Notes: generated by a model not told the origin, from the sequence alone. A DNA stretch of 59,015 nt from Bacillota bacterium (GCA_016278515.1 JADQBR010000062.1:1-59015), one strand, 5' to 3'; positions 24,498-33,750 are shown, counted from the stretch's first letter. Numbers and translations: made by a program.

Positions 24498-25157
24498 ATG
24501 AACAAGTATTTTGCGGAAATGCTCGGTACCTTCATGCTGGTTTTTGTAGGTACAGGTGCAGTAATAATTAATAAAATTACTGGTTCGGTCACGCCGGTGG
24601 GAATAGGCTTGGCCTTTGGGTTGGTGGTGATGGTGGTAATTTACTCAATAGGTCATATATCCGGTGCCCATATTAATCCGGCAGTCACGGTCGCGTTTGC
24701 TCTTGGCGGCAAGTTTCCACGTAAGGATGTAATTCCTTACATTGCCGCCCAACTAGCGGGTGCTACACTTGCCAGTGCTTTATTGGCCACATTGTTTGGT
24801 CAAATTGGTGACTTGGGCGCCACTAACCCTTACGGTTCGGTAACACAGTCCTTTTGACTGGAAGTTGTTCTGACTTTTATTTTAATGTGGGTAATATTGG
24901 GTGTAACTTCTCATAAAGAAGCAGCTAAACCCTTTGCTGGAGTAGTAATTGGCGCTACGGTAGCTATGGAGGCTATTTTTGCTGGACCTATCAGCGGTGC
25001 TTCCATGAACCCGGCTCGATCTTTTGGGCCGGCGGTTATCAGCGGCACGCTACAGCATTTATGGATTTACTGGGTGGCTACAATTGGTGGTGCCATTCTG
25101 GCTATGCTTGTTTGGCAAGTGCTTAACCAAACCCATAATCAGAAACAGGAGGTATAG
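24498..25157 (+). pseudogene. MIP-family aquaporin/glycerol facilitator with in-frame TGA
   Basis: The frame encodes a complete aquaporin-like channel: helix 1 MNKYFAEMLGTFMLVF, first NPA box in GAHINPAVT, second in ASMNPARSFGPA, and the final helix. A single TGA at 24855-24857 splits it after QSF; the protein continues in the same frame as LEVVLTFILMWVILG. Relatives have Val, Trp or Phe at that place. The channel would admit a small neutral solute to the methyl-transfer locus in which it lies. The TGA may be a nonsense mutation, a base error (TGG to TGA) or, less likely, a recoded codon. ATG 24498 fits the ribosome site; ATG 24492 is an alternative. Confidence 0.8.
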
Positions 25158-25162
25158 ACAAA

Positions 25163-25960
25163 ATGATTATTGTAGGAGAATTGATTAACACCAGCAGGAA
25201 AGAAGTGGAAGAGCGAGTGAAAAGCCAAGATGTGGCATTTATCCAAGAGCTGGCACGCGAACAACTTGCAGCCGGCGCCAATTATATAGATGTTAATGCC
25301 GGCACATTGGTAGGACAGGAACCCGAATACCTGGTCTGGTTGACTGAAACTGTGCAGTCAGCAGTAGATGTTCCTTTGGCCTTAGACAGCCCAGACCCGG
25401 AAGCGTTAGCTGCAGCCTTAAAAGTGCATAAAGGCAAAGCGATGATCAATTCCATTACTGGTGAAAAAGACAGATTTGAAAAAGTTCTTCCCTTGGTGCT
25501 GGAGTATCAGGCCAGTGTGGTGGCCTTGTGTATGGATGACAGCGGTATGCCGGATACTTTTGCCAGGAGGATAGACATTTCGCAAAAAGTAATTCACAGT
25601 TTAACAGCCGCCGGTGTGCCGCTGGAGGACATCTTTTTGGATCCGCTCGTGACGCCTATCAGTACTAGTTCGGAATCGGGTATGGCGGCTTTAGACGCCA
25701 TTGCCGAAATCATGAAGCAGTTTAGCGGCGTGCACACCATCTGCGGCCTCAGCAATGTCTCTTTTGGCCTCCCAAAACGCAAACTGCTTAACCGGGCATT
25801 TCTAATGCTGTGCATGGACCGAGGCATGGATGGAGTAATTGTGGACCCATTAGACAAGGATATTATGGCGTATCTTAAGAGTGCAGAAGCCCTGCTGGGC
25901 AAGGATGAATATTGCATGAATTATTTAACAGCTGCCAGGGCCGGAGCATTAGATATCTAA
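25163..25960 (+). CDS. MtrH/MtvA-like methyltetrahydrofolate:corrinoid methyltransferase
   Basis: A 265-residue pterin-binding (dihydropteroate synthase-like) barrel enzyme of the MtvA/AcsE/MtgA kind, which exchanges methyl groups between a corrinoid protein and tetrahydrofolate. Family features include IVGELINTSRKEV at the N-terminus, GANYIDVNAG near residue 37, DSPDPEAL and ICGLSNVSFGLPKR. It starts 5 bp after the aquaporin gene. In this locus it would pass substrate-derived methyl groups to folate, which FolD and FchA (35492-36996) can oxidise further. Confidence 0.9.
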   Translation: MIIVGELINTSRKEVEERVKSQDVAFIQELAREQLAAGANYIDVNAGTLVGQEPEYLVWLTETVQSAVDVPLALDSPDPEALAAALKVHKGKAMINSITGEKDRFEKVLPLVLEYQASVVALCMDDSGMPDTFARRIDISQKVIHSLTAAGVPLEDIFLDPLVTPISTSSESGMAALDAIAEIMKQFSGVHTICGLSNVSFGLPKRKLLNRAFLMLCMDRGMDGVIVDPLDKDIMAYLKSAEALLGKDEYCMNYLTAARAGALDI

Positions 25961-26007
25961 TGCTTGTTACACCTTAACAAAATTATTTATTTTCAAGGAG
26001 GATCAGT

Positions 26008-27174
26008 ATGGTAAAACAGATGACTTCAAGAGAAAGAGTGCAAACGGCCTTAAACCACCAGGAACCGGACCGAGTTCCGTTGGGAATGTGGATGACCTTA
26101 GGTGCTTATAAAAACTTTCGTGAATACCTGGGGCTAACAGTAAAAGATCAATACCCGCCGGGTTCAACAACATGGTCCATGGATGTACATGTGGAACCTG
26201 ATGTGATTGAAAAACTTGGTTTGGATGTAATTCGGATTGGGTCTTCTACTCCCGATGGACAAGGGTTCAAAATTAATGAAAACGGTTTTTACGTGGACGA
26301 GTGGAGTGTCCCACGTAAAAAAGTAGAATATGAAGGTGGCTACTATATGGAGGATGTAAATCCACCGTTAAAGGACGCCACCATAGCTGATCTGGAAGAT
26401 TATCCATGGCCGGACCCCACCGCTGACGGGTGCTGGAACGGGCTGGAGCAAAAAGCTAAACGTTTATTTACCGAGACTGATAAAGCGCTACTGGCTCAAT
26501 TTGGTAGAGGCGGCATCTATGAACAGGCCAAGTATTTGCGAGGCCACGAACAAATATTAATGGACATGATTCTTGAGCCCGAGTTTGTGCACGCTTTGTT
26601 TGCCAAGCTGTGCCAGGTAGAAATGAAATTTAATGAAATGGGAATTAAACTAATTGGCAAATATCTAACTCAAGTACGAATGAGTCCTGAAGATCTGGGA
26701 AATCAAGATAATCTGCAAATTTCCCCTAAAACATTTAGGGAGATGATTAAGCCCTATTACACAAAAAGTTTTGGCCTCGCCAGCAAACTGCTGAAAGAGC
26801 AAAATCCTCATGCTAAACTTCAGTTTCATTCCTGCGGCGCCATTTATGCTATTGTTCCAGATTTAATTGAATGTGGCATGGAGGTTTCCGATCCCATGCA
26901 GCCCATCGCAAAAGGGGTAGAGCCAGCAAGGCTAAAACAAGAATTTGGCGACAGGTTATCCTGGTGGGGAGGTATTGATGTCCAACGGACTCTGCCATTG
27001 GGAACCCCGGAACAGGTTGCGGCAGAAGTACGGACCCGGATCAAGGAAGCGGCACCCGGAGGCGGTTATATTTTAAGCTCATCCCATCGCTGTCAGCCGG
27101 ATATTCCGTCGCAAAACATCACCACTATGTACGAAGCGGCCAAGGAATACGGTCAGTATCCAATCAAATTATAA
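26008..27174 (+). CDS. UroD-type (MtaA/MtvB-like) methyltransferase 2
   Basis: A 388-residue UroD-superfamily methyltransferase with a complete zinc set: His274 and Cys276 in QFHSCGAI and Cys362 in SSSHRCQPDIP. It resembles substrate:corrinoid methyltransferases such as the O-demethylase MtvB. It has its own strong ribosome site and is followed after 22 bp by corrinoid protein 2, so the locus holds two UroD-corrinoid pairs. The complete ligand set here contrasts with the first copy. Confidence 0.88.
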   Translation: MVKQMTSRERVQTALNHQEPDRVPLGMWMTLGAYKNFREYLGLTVKDQYPPGSTTWSMDVHVEPDVIEKLGLDVIRIGSSTPDGQGFKINENGFYVDEWSVPRKKVEYEGGYYMEDVNPPLKDATIADLEDYPWPDPTADGCWNGLEQKAKRLFTETDKALLAQFGRGGIYEQAKYLRGHEQILMDMILEPEFVHALFAKLCQVEMKFNEMGIKLIGKYLTQVRMSPEDLGNQDNLQISPKTFREMIKPYYTKSFGLASKLLKEQNPHAKLQFHSCGAIYAIVPDLIECGMEVSDPMQPIAKGVEPARLKQEFGDRLSWWGGIDVQRTLPLGTPEQVAAEVRTRIKEAAPGGGYILSSSHRCQPDIPSQNITTMYEAAKEYGQYPIKL

Positions 27175-27196
27175 GATTATAAGGAGGAAAACTATA

Positions 27197-27838
27197 ATGA
27201 GCGTATTGGAACAGTTGGCGCAAAGTGTAATTGAAGGTAAAATTAACGAAGCGGTCAGTATGACTCAACAGGCCTTGGCGGAGGAAATCGATGCGGTAAC
27301 CATCATTCAAGACGGGTTAGCTGCAGGTATGAACGAAGTTGGTAGAAGATTTAAGGCCGGGGAATATTTTCTTCCAGAAGTAATGGTTTCAGCTAAGTCT
27401 ATGAGCAAAGGAGTCGAGCTGCTGGAACCATACTTAGCAGGCGATGAAAACAGTAACACCGTCGGCACCTTCATGATTGGGACGGTAAAAGGTGACGTAC
27501 ATGATATTGGCAAGAACATCTTGATTATGATGTTCCAAGGAGCCGGTTTCAAAGTTATTGATCTGGGTGTCGACGTGCCTCCGGAGAAGTTTGTCCAGGC
27601 TGCAGTGGAACAAAAACCGGATATAGTGGGCCTTTGTGCACTTCTTTCTACGACTATGCCCATGCAGGCAAAGACCATTGCCGCATTTGAACAGGCTAGC
27701 TGCCGTGATCAGTTTAAGATTATGGTTGGAGGTGCCCCCGTTTCGCAAGATTGGTCTGATAAGATTACGGCGGACGGTTATGCTGCTGATGCCATTGAGG
27801 CTGTTGATATGGCTAAAGAATTGCTGGGAATCGCTTGA
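27197..27838 (+). CDS. corrinoid protein 2 (MtaC/MtvC type)
   Basis: A 213-residue corrinoid-binding protein with the cap domain and a B12-binding domain. The cobalt ligand is His102 in GDVHDIGKN; LSTTMPMQ and GGAPVSQDW follow as in family members. It is similar along its whole length to the protein at 23779, pointing to duplication of a methyltransferase-corrinoid unit inside the locus. Confidence 0.93.
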   Translation: MSVLEQLAQSVIEGKINEAVSMTQQALAEEIDAVTIIQDGLAAGMNEVGRRFKAGEYFLPEVMVSAKSMSKGVELLEPYLAGDENSNTVGTFMIGTVKGDVHDIGKNILIMMFQGAGFKVIDLGVDVPPEKFVQAAVEQKPDIVGLCALLSTTMPMQAKTIAAFEQASCRDQFKIMVGGAPVSQDWSDKITADGYAADAIEAVDMAKELLGIA

Positions 27839-27877
27839 GCAAATAATCGCTAACCATAGTTGAAAGGAGGGATTTTG

Positions 27878-28423
27878 GTGAGCCAGTTGGCTTTGGTAGT
27901 TGATTTGAAAAAATGCATCTCTTGTCATGCCTGTACAGTAGCGTGTAAGATGCATAATGGCATTGCCTTGGGGGACTATCTGGTCAAAGTGTTAAATGTG
28001 GGTCCCAAGGGTAATTTCCCCAATATTAGTAAATACGGTTTACCCAAAAGTTGCATGCAGTGTAAAAAACCACCTTGTGAAAGTGTTTGCCCTGCCGGCG
28101 CCACGGAAATAAATTCCCAGGGAGTTGTGATAATCAATGAGACCAAATGCGTGGGTTGCAAGTACTGCATGGCAGCGTGCCCCTATGGGGCACGAATATT
28201 TAATGAAAGCAAAGGCATAGTTCAAAAATGCGATTTGTGTGCCAGTCGCCGTGATGAAGGGCTGGAGCCAGCTTGTGTCCAAACTTGTTTGGCGGGGGCA
28301 CGCGTATTTGGAGACGTGGAGGACCCCAATAGTGATGCATCACGGTTAATTAACCTACGGCAGGGGACGACGCTGCTACCCCACTTAGGCACAGAGCCGT
28401 CGGTATACTATTGCCACCCCTAA
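27878..28423 (+). CDS. four-cluster ferredoxin subunit (DmsB/PsrB type)
   Basis: A 181-residue electron-transfer subunit with four cysteine groups: CISCHACTVAC, CMQCKKPPCESVC, CVGCKYCMAAC and CDLC...CVQTC, enough for four [4Fe-4S] clusters as in DmsB, PsrB and NrfC. GTG 27878 follows GAAAGGAGG. It is the first gene of a B-C-A set encoding a molybdenum oxidoreductase and would link the catalytic subunit to the membrane subunit next door. Confidence 0.93.
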   Translation: MSQLALVVDLKKCISCHACTVACKMHNGIALGDYLVKVLNVGPKGNFPNISKYGLPKSCMQCKKPPCESVCPAGATEINSQGVVIINETKCVGCKYCMAACPYGARIFNESKGIVQKCDLCASRRDEGLEPACVQTCLAGARVFGDVEDPNSDASRLINLRQGTTLLPHLGTEPSVYYCHP

Positions 28424-28441
28424 TTAATGGAGGTGAATTAA

Positions 28442-29275
28442 ATGAGTGAGCATAAGCCTATCTGGGATTACCGAGTTGCCGCATACCTATTCCTCGCCGG
28501 AGTGGGTGCCGGTTCCTTTGCAATCAGTGGCATCTACTATTTTGTACTGGGAGAAATGATGCAGTCGGCCGTGGAAATAGCGGCTTGGTTAGGTTTATTA
28601 CTGGTAGCATGTGGCACCTTTTTACTGGTAAGTGACTTGGGACAGCCAGTGCGCTTTTGGCGGGTGCTTTTTAACATTAAGTCGTCGGTAATGTCTTTTG
28701 GCGCTTGGACGATCAGTATTTTTATGCTGTTATGTTTCCTGTATATCCTATGGGGAAACACTACGGTTTTAGGTTTGGGGATTTTGTTTGGTATGGCAAC
28801 GGCAGCCTACACGGGGGTGCTGTTAGGGATACTAAAAGGAAGACCTTTTTGGAACACGTCGTTACTGCCGGTATTATTTCTGGTTTCTGCCTTTTCTACA
28901 GGGATTGCTGCAGTTCATTTAATTGCAGTATCCATGGGCCATAATCTAAATGCTTTCCGGTTTTTGGACGCCGGCTTTGTCATGGTGGAACTGCTGCTGT
29001 TGTTTTTCTATCTAGTAATAATGAAGAATTCTACCGTTGAGGCCTCTCGCTCCGCTGATGAACTTATTAAAGGTAGATTTAGCAGGTTGTTTTGGGGAGG
29101 AGTTATCACAGTTGGATTGTTCATACCTTTAGTTCTCCATCTACTTTCGCCCCGCATTTCCGTCTTGGCGTCAGTGCTCGTATTGATAGGAGGCTACATC
29201 TTAAGATACTCTATTTTGCGAGTTGGCAATCGTACATTGCTGCCGGGAGAATCCTTTGAAGCAGGGTGGCTTTAA
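28442..29275 (+). CDS. NrfD/PsrC-family membrane subunit
   Basis: A 277-residue membrane protein with about eight helices, of the NrfD/PsrC family that exchanges electrons with menaquinone. The N-terminal segment WDYRVAAYLFLAGVGAGSF and the SDLGQPVRFWRVLFNIKSSVMSFGAW stretch are typical. It sits between the ferredoxin subunit and the molybdenum subunit, 18 and 32 bp away respectively. Confidence 0.9.
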   Translation: MSEHKPIWDYRVAAYLFLAGVGAGSFAISGIYYFVLGEMMQSAVEIAAWLGLLLVACGTFLLVSDLGQPVRFWRVLFNIKSSVMSFGAWTISIFMLLCFLYILWGNTTVLGLGILFGMATAAYTGVLLGILKGRPFWNTSLLPVLFLVSAFSTGIAAVHLIAVSMGHNLNAFRFLDAGFVMVELLLLFFYLVIMKNSTVEASRSADELIKGRFSRLFWGGVITVGLFIPLVLHLLSPRISVLASVLVLIGGYILRYSILRVGNRTLLPGESFEAGWL

Positions 29276-29307
29276 AGTTACCATGCAAAACTGGAGGTGA
29301 AAAAATA

Positions 29308-31425
29308 ATGACACAATATGAGGAAATTCTAGCAGGCCGACAAGATGGATATGTTACTAGTGTTTGTCTTCAATGCGTTTCCAGTTGCGGCATCAAAGTT
29401 AAGGTTGAAGCAGGTAGAGCTGTGGCCATCGATGGCAACCCATTGGACCCAAATAGCAAAGGTAAGCTTTGTGCCAAAGGCCAAGCCGGTATCATGCAGG
29501 CTTATGACCCTCATAGAGTAAAGCATCCTCTGGAACGTGTAGGTCCCAGGGGCAGTGGCCAGTGGCGTAGAATATCGTGGGAAGAGGCCTTGGAAAAGAT
29601 AACGGTGCGACTGCAGAAATTGCAGAATCTGGGACAGTCAGAAAAGTTAGTGTTTTATTCGGGACGAAATATGATGGCCGGATATACGACACGTTTCACC
29701 CATGCCTTCGGTAGTCCCAACCATTTCAACCACGATAGTCTTTGCGCCTCCACTAGGCAGACAGCGTGTATGGAGACGGTGGGGGACGGCTGGCCGTTGC
29801 CTGATTTGGAGCATTCCCGTTATATTATTTTGCTGGGGTCAAATCGGTTGGAAGCTAACTTACCATTTGTCGCAGGTGCCCAGAGGCTAGTAAAGGCTCT
29901 GGGCAATAAGGCAAAATTGGTGGTGGTTGACCCTAGATTTAATGAATCAGCTGTCAAAGCCGACGAATGGCTGCCTATAATTCCTGGTACAGATGGGGCA
30001 TTTGTCATGGGTCTAATCAATGTCATCATTACCGAGGAACTTTTTGATCGGGACTTTATGGAAAAATGGGCTGTGGGTTTCGAGCAGTTTGCCCGGGAGA
30101 TTGTTCCTCAATATACGCCAGAGTATGCTAGCAACATTTGCGGTATTCCCGTAGCTACTATCGAAAGAATTGCGCACGAATTTGCTACCACTAAGCCGGC
30201 CGTAGCTGATTCTTTAAGAGGAGTAGCTGCGCATGAAAATGGATTGGCTGCTTCAAGAGCTGTGCTGATGTTAAATGCATTGGTGGGAAATATTGATGAA
30301 AAAGGCGGTCTTTGTTTTTCCACTGCAAAAGGGCTGAGCGCTGTAGATCCTGTTCCCGCAGTGCCCAGTCAGCAAAAAATAGATTTGACAGGAACGGAAA
30401 GGTTCCCTTTAGCTGATAGTGCGCAGCAGCAGATACTGCCATCAATTGGCGCCGGGGAACCATACCCTATCGACACCATAATTTTCTATCACTCCAGTCC
30501 GGCCTATTCTATGCCAGAACCAGAAAAGCAGATAGAAGTCATAAAAGATGAGGGAAAAGTACCTTTTATTGTATCCATCGACCCCTTCATGGGCGAAACA
30601 ACGGCTTTAGCTGATATTATACTACCCGAAACTACTTACTTGGAGAGACATGATTTGATCAGCTGGCCCTTTGCGTTTGAATTCCAATCATATTTTTGGC
30701 TCCGTAAACCAGTCATAAAACCAGTTCACGAGGCGAGGGAGACCCGAGAGGTATTGCGAGAATTAGCATTAAAAATTGGCGGCGGAATGGAAGAATACTT
30801 TCAAGATACAGTGGTAGAGTATATGAAAAAAGAATTGGAAGGAACCGAGGCTAATTGGGAGGAGCTGTTGAAAAATGGTGTTTGGGTTGATCAAAATCCA
30901 AGACAGTATCGCCGCTATGAAGCCAACGGCTTTGGCACAAAATCAGGAAAGTTACAAATATATTCAGAAAATCTTGCGGTACATGGATTTGAACCATTTC
31001 CTAATTATCACCCTGTCAAACACCATCAGGATGGGGCTAAGCGTTCACAATATCCATTTAAACTGATTACCTTCAAAGTGAATGTTCATAATCAGTCGCG
31101 GACGGCCAATATTCCACAGTTAATGGAGATAATGGACCAGAACTACTTGGAGATTAACTCCCATGACGCCAGCAAATTGGGTATAAGAGATGCGGAGACT
31201 GTGCGCGTCACATCGGAAACGGGACAAATAACTATTCCGGTTAAGGTTACGGAAAAAATAGTTTCGGGAGTTGTAGGCATATCGCATCATTTTGGCCATA
31301 CAACGTACGGTGACGTAGCCCGGGGAAAAGGTGTTAACCCCAACTGGGTCATAGCCTGCAAAGAGGAGCCGGTCGGAGCTTTGGTGGCTTTCAATGATAC
31401 CATGGTGAGAATTGAAAGGTTATAG
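29308..31425 (+). CDS. molybdopterin oxidoreductase catalytic subunit
   Basis: A 705-residue molybdopterin enzyme of the DMSO reductase superfamily. The N-terminal cluster ligands are Cys20, Cys23, Cys27 and Cys55. A cysteine at residue 146 in HDSLCAST is placed as the molybdenum ligand, as in polysulfide/thiosulfate reductases; it is not selenocysteine. The C-terminal cofactor-binding domain begins near residue 590. No twin-arginine signal is present, so the enzyme should face the cytoplasm, unlike Psr or Phs. The start ATG 29308 follows CTGGAGG. The substrate cannot be told from sequence; the corrinoid locus suggests work on the demethylated product or coupled electron disposal. Confidence 0.9.
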   Translation: MTQYEEILAGRQDGYVTSVCLQCVSSCGIKVKVEAGRAVAIDGNPLDPNSKGKLCAKGQAGIMQAYDPHRVKHPLERVGPRGSGQWRRISWEEALEKITVRLQKLQNLGQSEKLVFYSGRNMMAGYTTRFTHAFGSPNHFNHDSLCASTRQTACMETVGDGWPLPDLEHSRYIILLGSNRLEANLPFVAGAQRLVKALGNKAKLVVVDPRFNESAVKADEWLPIIPGTDGAFVMGLINVIITEELFDRDFMEKWAVGFEQFAREIVPQYTPEYASNICGIPVATIERIAHEFATTKPAVADSLRGVAAHENGLAASRAVLMLNALVGNIDEKGGLCFSTAKGLSAVDPVPAVPSQQKIDLTGTERFPLADSAQQQILPSIGAGEPYPIDTIIFYHSSPAYSMPEPEKQIEVIKDEGKVPFIVSIDPFMGETTALADIILPETTYLERHDLISWPFAFEFQSYFWLRKPVIKPVHEARETREVLRELALKIGGGMEEYFQDTVVEYMKKELEGTEANWEELLKNGVWVDQNPRQYRRYEANGFGTKSGKLQIYSENLAVHGFEPFPNYHPVKHHQDGAKRSQYPFKLITFKVNVHNQSRTANIPQLMEIMDQNYLEINSHDASKLGIRDAETVRVTSETGQITIPVKVTEKIVSGVVGISHHFGHTTYGDVARGKGVNPNWVIACKEEPVGALVAFNDTMVRIERL

Positions 31426-31454
31426 GGAGTCAATTACTACGAGGAGGGAAGATA

Positions 31455-32357
31455 GTGAAAGTTAATGTTGTTTCAGGATTTCTAGGTTCCGGTAAAACTA
31501 CTTTTGTGCTGCAGGCCGTGGCTACATTAAACAAAGCCCCAGGCGAAAAAATAGCCATATTGGTCAACGAATTTGGAAAGATAGGTGTCGATGGGGAAAT
31601 AGTAGGCAGGGAAGCGGTGGATGTAATGGAACTGGCGTCGGGCTGCATCTGCTGCTCATTAAAAACCAGTTTAAAGCAGGCTATCTTAGATATTGCCGAC
31701 CGATTTGCCCCAGATCGACTAATCATTGAGCCGTCCGGCATTGCCCTCCCGTCGCAGATTGTGGAAACTATAGAAATGCCGCAAGTTGCGGCCAAGGCTG
31801 AAGTAGAATCCTTAATTCATCTAATTGACGCTTTCAACTTTTTTAAGTGTGCGGCCGGTTTGGGTGATTTTTACCTCAAGGCCATCAGCACTGCTCATGT
31901 TGTGGTCATTAACAAGGTTGACTTGGTATCTGCCCATGAAAGGGAAAGTGTGGCAAAGGTAGTCGCGGACTTTAATCCGGAAGCGGCAATCTTTCATGCT
32001 TCTTTTGCCGAAATCCCCCTGGCGGAAGTTTTTCGTAGCCAACCACAAAAAATTGCCCAGGTACATGAGCATGTGCCCAACTTGTCTTTTAATTCATACG
32101 CTGCTGAATTGACTGGTCAGCATGGCGAGGCTGAAATAAAACGATTTTTTGAGCAGTTGGACTCCGGCATATTTGGTGAGGTGCTCAGAGCAAAAGGCAT
32201 CTTTCAGACGGAACGAGGCAGGCTAGTGCAGGTGGACTATGTAATGGGCCGAACGGATTTTCAAGAAGTGGGCGAAGGAAGGTGTAGAATTTCCATCATC
32301 GGTAGAAACTTGGATGAACCTAAGTTGGCGAAACATATCAGCGGTTTCATTAAATAA
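31455..32357 (+). CDS. CobW/G3E-family GTPase
   Basis: A 300-residue P-loop GTPase of the CobW/YjiA/HypB-like G3E family. Walker A is GFLGSGKTT near residue 8, the metal-binding CxCC motif appears as GCICCSL at about residue 60, and NKVD marks the G4 motif. Such proteins deliver metal ions or assist activation of corrinoid enzymes. It follows the molybdenum subunit after 29 bp and is probably cotranscribed, possibly as a chaperone for the corrinoid proteins, which otherwise have no visible activase in this locus. Confidence 0.88.
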   Translation: MKVNVVSGFLGSGKTTFVLQAVATLNKAPGEKIAILVNEFGKIGVDGEIVGREAVDVMELASGCICCSLKTSLKQAILDIADRFAPDRLIIEPSGIALPSQIVETIEMPQVAAKAEVESLIHLIDAFNFFKCAAGLGDFYLKAISTAHVVVINKVDLVSAHERESVAKVVADFNPEAAIFHASFAEIPLAEVFRSQPQKIAQVHEHVPNLSFNSYAAELTGQHGEAEIKRFFEQLDSGIFGEVLRAKGIFQTERGRLVQVDYVMGRTDFQEVGEGRCRISIIGRNLDEPKLAKHISGFIK

Positions 32358-32528
32358 AATTCCTGCGCGTACAGTGAGATTGTTCCCATGCCAAATCCTG
32401 CGGGGCACAATCCTTGTAGTTTGCGTTAAACTGTCTTTGCATTAGGAGCATCCCACTCAGGTATGTGGATTGATTGTTTGGGTAAAATTGTTTCAAATTA
32501 TTTTTAAACGGCCATTTTGGAAACAATA

Positions 32529-32557
32529 TTGCACCGGTAATTAAGTTGTGTTATAAT
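32529..32557 (+). promoter_or_regulatory. promoter of the manganese riboswitch transcript
   Basis: TTGCAC (32529-32534) and TATAAT (32552-32557) are spaced by 17 bp, about 25 bp before the riboswitch. Confidence 0.7.
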
Positions 32558-32579
32558 CTTTTAACAATTGAATATAACC

Positions 32580-32677
32580 CGTAAAGGGGAGTAGCTGCCA
32601 GATTGTGGTGGTAATATCGACATTGCGGCATATAATGCCCGGTATTACCGTAGCTTAAGCTAAAGCGAGACCTTTAC
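32580..32677 (+). ncRNA. yybP-ykoY (Mn2+) riboswitch aptamer
   Basis: The sequence AAAGGGGAGTAGCTG, then CGACATTG, then ATGCCCGG, then TAGCTTAAGCTAAAGCGAG is the well-known core of the yybP-ykoY manganese riboswitch. Helix P1 is GTAAAGG (32581-32587) with CCTTTAC (32671-32677). The 3' strand of P1 is also the 5' arm of the following terminator, so Mn2+ binding should prevent termination and turn the cation antiporter gene on. Confidence 0.92.
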
Positions 32678-32710
32678 CTTGATTTTTTCGAGGTAATAGG
32701 TCTTTTTTTA
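32668..32710 (+). terminator. riboswitch expression-platform terminator
   Basis: AGACCT...ACCT (from 32668) pairs with AGGT...AGGTCT (ending 32703), followed by seven T. It competes with riboswitch helix P1. Confidence 0.88.
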
Positions 32711-32752
32711 TTGCTTTGGACCAAATTTTAAAAAAAGAGAGGAGATTGGAAA

Positions 32753-33750
32753 GTGGAAATTATTATTTTAATAGTTAGTTTAGGGATAATTCTTTATGGA
32801 GCGGAGGTATTTACTAACGCTATTGAGTGGTTAGGTAAAAAATTAAATCTTTCCGAAGGATGCGTGGGTAGTGTATTGGCGGCAGTGGGGACAGCCTTGC
32901 CGGAAACGATGATACCAGTAATTGCCATTCTGTTTGGAACAGGCGAGGAAGCGAGTCACATTGGAATTGGGGCCATACTGGGTGCCCCGTTTATGCTTGC
33001 AACATTGGCACTAGGGGTAGTAGGTACAGCCGGTTTAGTCTTTAAACACAATGGCAAAAAGAGAACCCACATGCTGATTAATGAAGGGGTAATGAGGCGA
33101 GATTTGCTATTTTTCTTAGTGGTCTTTTCCGTAGCCATTGGGGCTGCATTTGTTCCTCCAACATTTAAGCAGATTATTGCAGTTGGCTTAGTGGGTGCTT
33201 ATGTATTTTATGTTTATTTAACGGTGAAGGATAATAAAAGCTGTGGTACGGATAGTGAACTGCATCCTTTGAAATTTGCCAAAAAGAACCCCGACCCGTC
33301 TTTAACTGCAATCCTTATACAAACGGCGTTTGCATTAGGAATTATTGTTTTGGGCGCGCATTTGTTCGTGGATTCTATTAAATATTTATCTAATGTATTT
33401 GGGATACCCGCTTTTGTCTTATCTATAATTATTGCACCGGTTGCCACTGAATTGCCTGAGAAGTTTAACAGTTTAATTTGGATTAGGAAGGGTAAGGACA
33501 CTTTGGCATTAGGAAACATTACAGGCGCAATGGTGTTTCAAAGCTCTGTTATACCGGCTTTAGGGATAGCGCTAACGCCTTGGGAATTGACACCACTTGC
33601 AATAGCGCCGTGATCGCTATAATGTCTGCAGCTATAGTTTATTCCATTTTATACTTTAAGGGTAAAATCAGTCCAAAGATGTTAATTAGCGTTAGTTCAT
33701 TGTATTTGGTATTCATTGCTGCAGTAATTGTAACCGGTGGAGGACACTAA
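32753..33750 (+). pseudogene. CaCA-family cation antiporter, frameshifted near its 3' end
   Basis: The frame starts at GTG 32753 and encodes a cation/Ca2+ antiporter-like membrane protein with the two alpha repeats, seen as GTALPETMIPV and IIAPVATELPEKFNSL. It meets TGA at 33611-33613. One base lost near 33608-33612 would join it to a second frame (VIAIMSAAIVYSILYF and on) ending at TAA 33748-33750, restoring a normal protein of about 332 residues with two more helices. Under a Mn riboswitch it is probably a manganese exporter. The break is either a true mutation or a sequence error. Confidence 0.8.

Noticed and set aside
24858-24900. Selenocysteine insertion at the aquaporin TGA
   Set aside because: I see no convincing SECIS-like hairpin just behind the TGA and aquaporins are not known selenoproteins; a nonsense change or base error is simpler.
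29740-29750. Selenocysteine or formate dehydrogenase assignment for the molybdenum subunit
   Set aside because: The Mo-ligand codon is TGC (Cys146) and the surrounding sequence fits the polysulfide/thiosulfate reductase-like group better than formate dehydrogenase.
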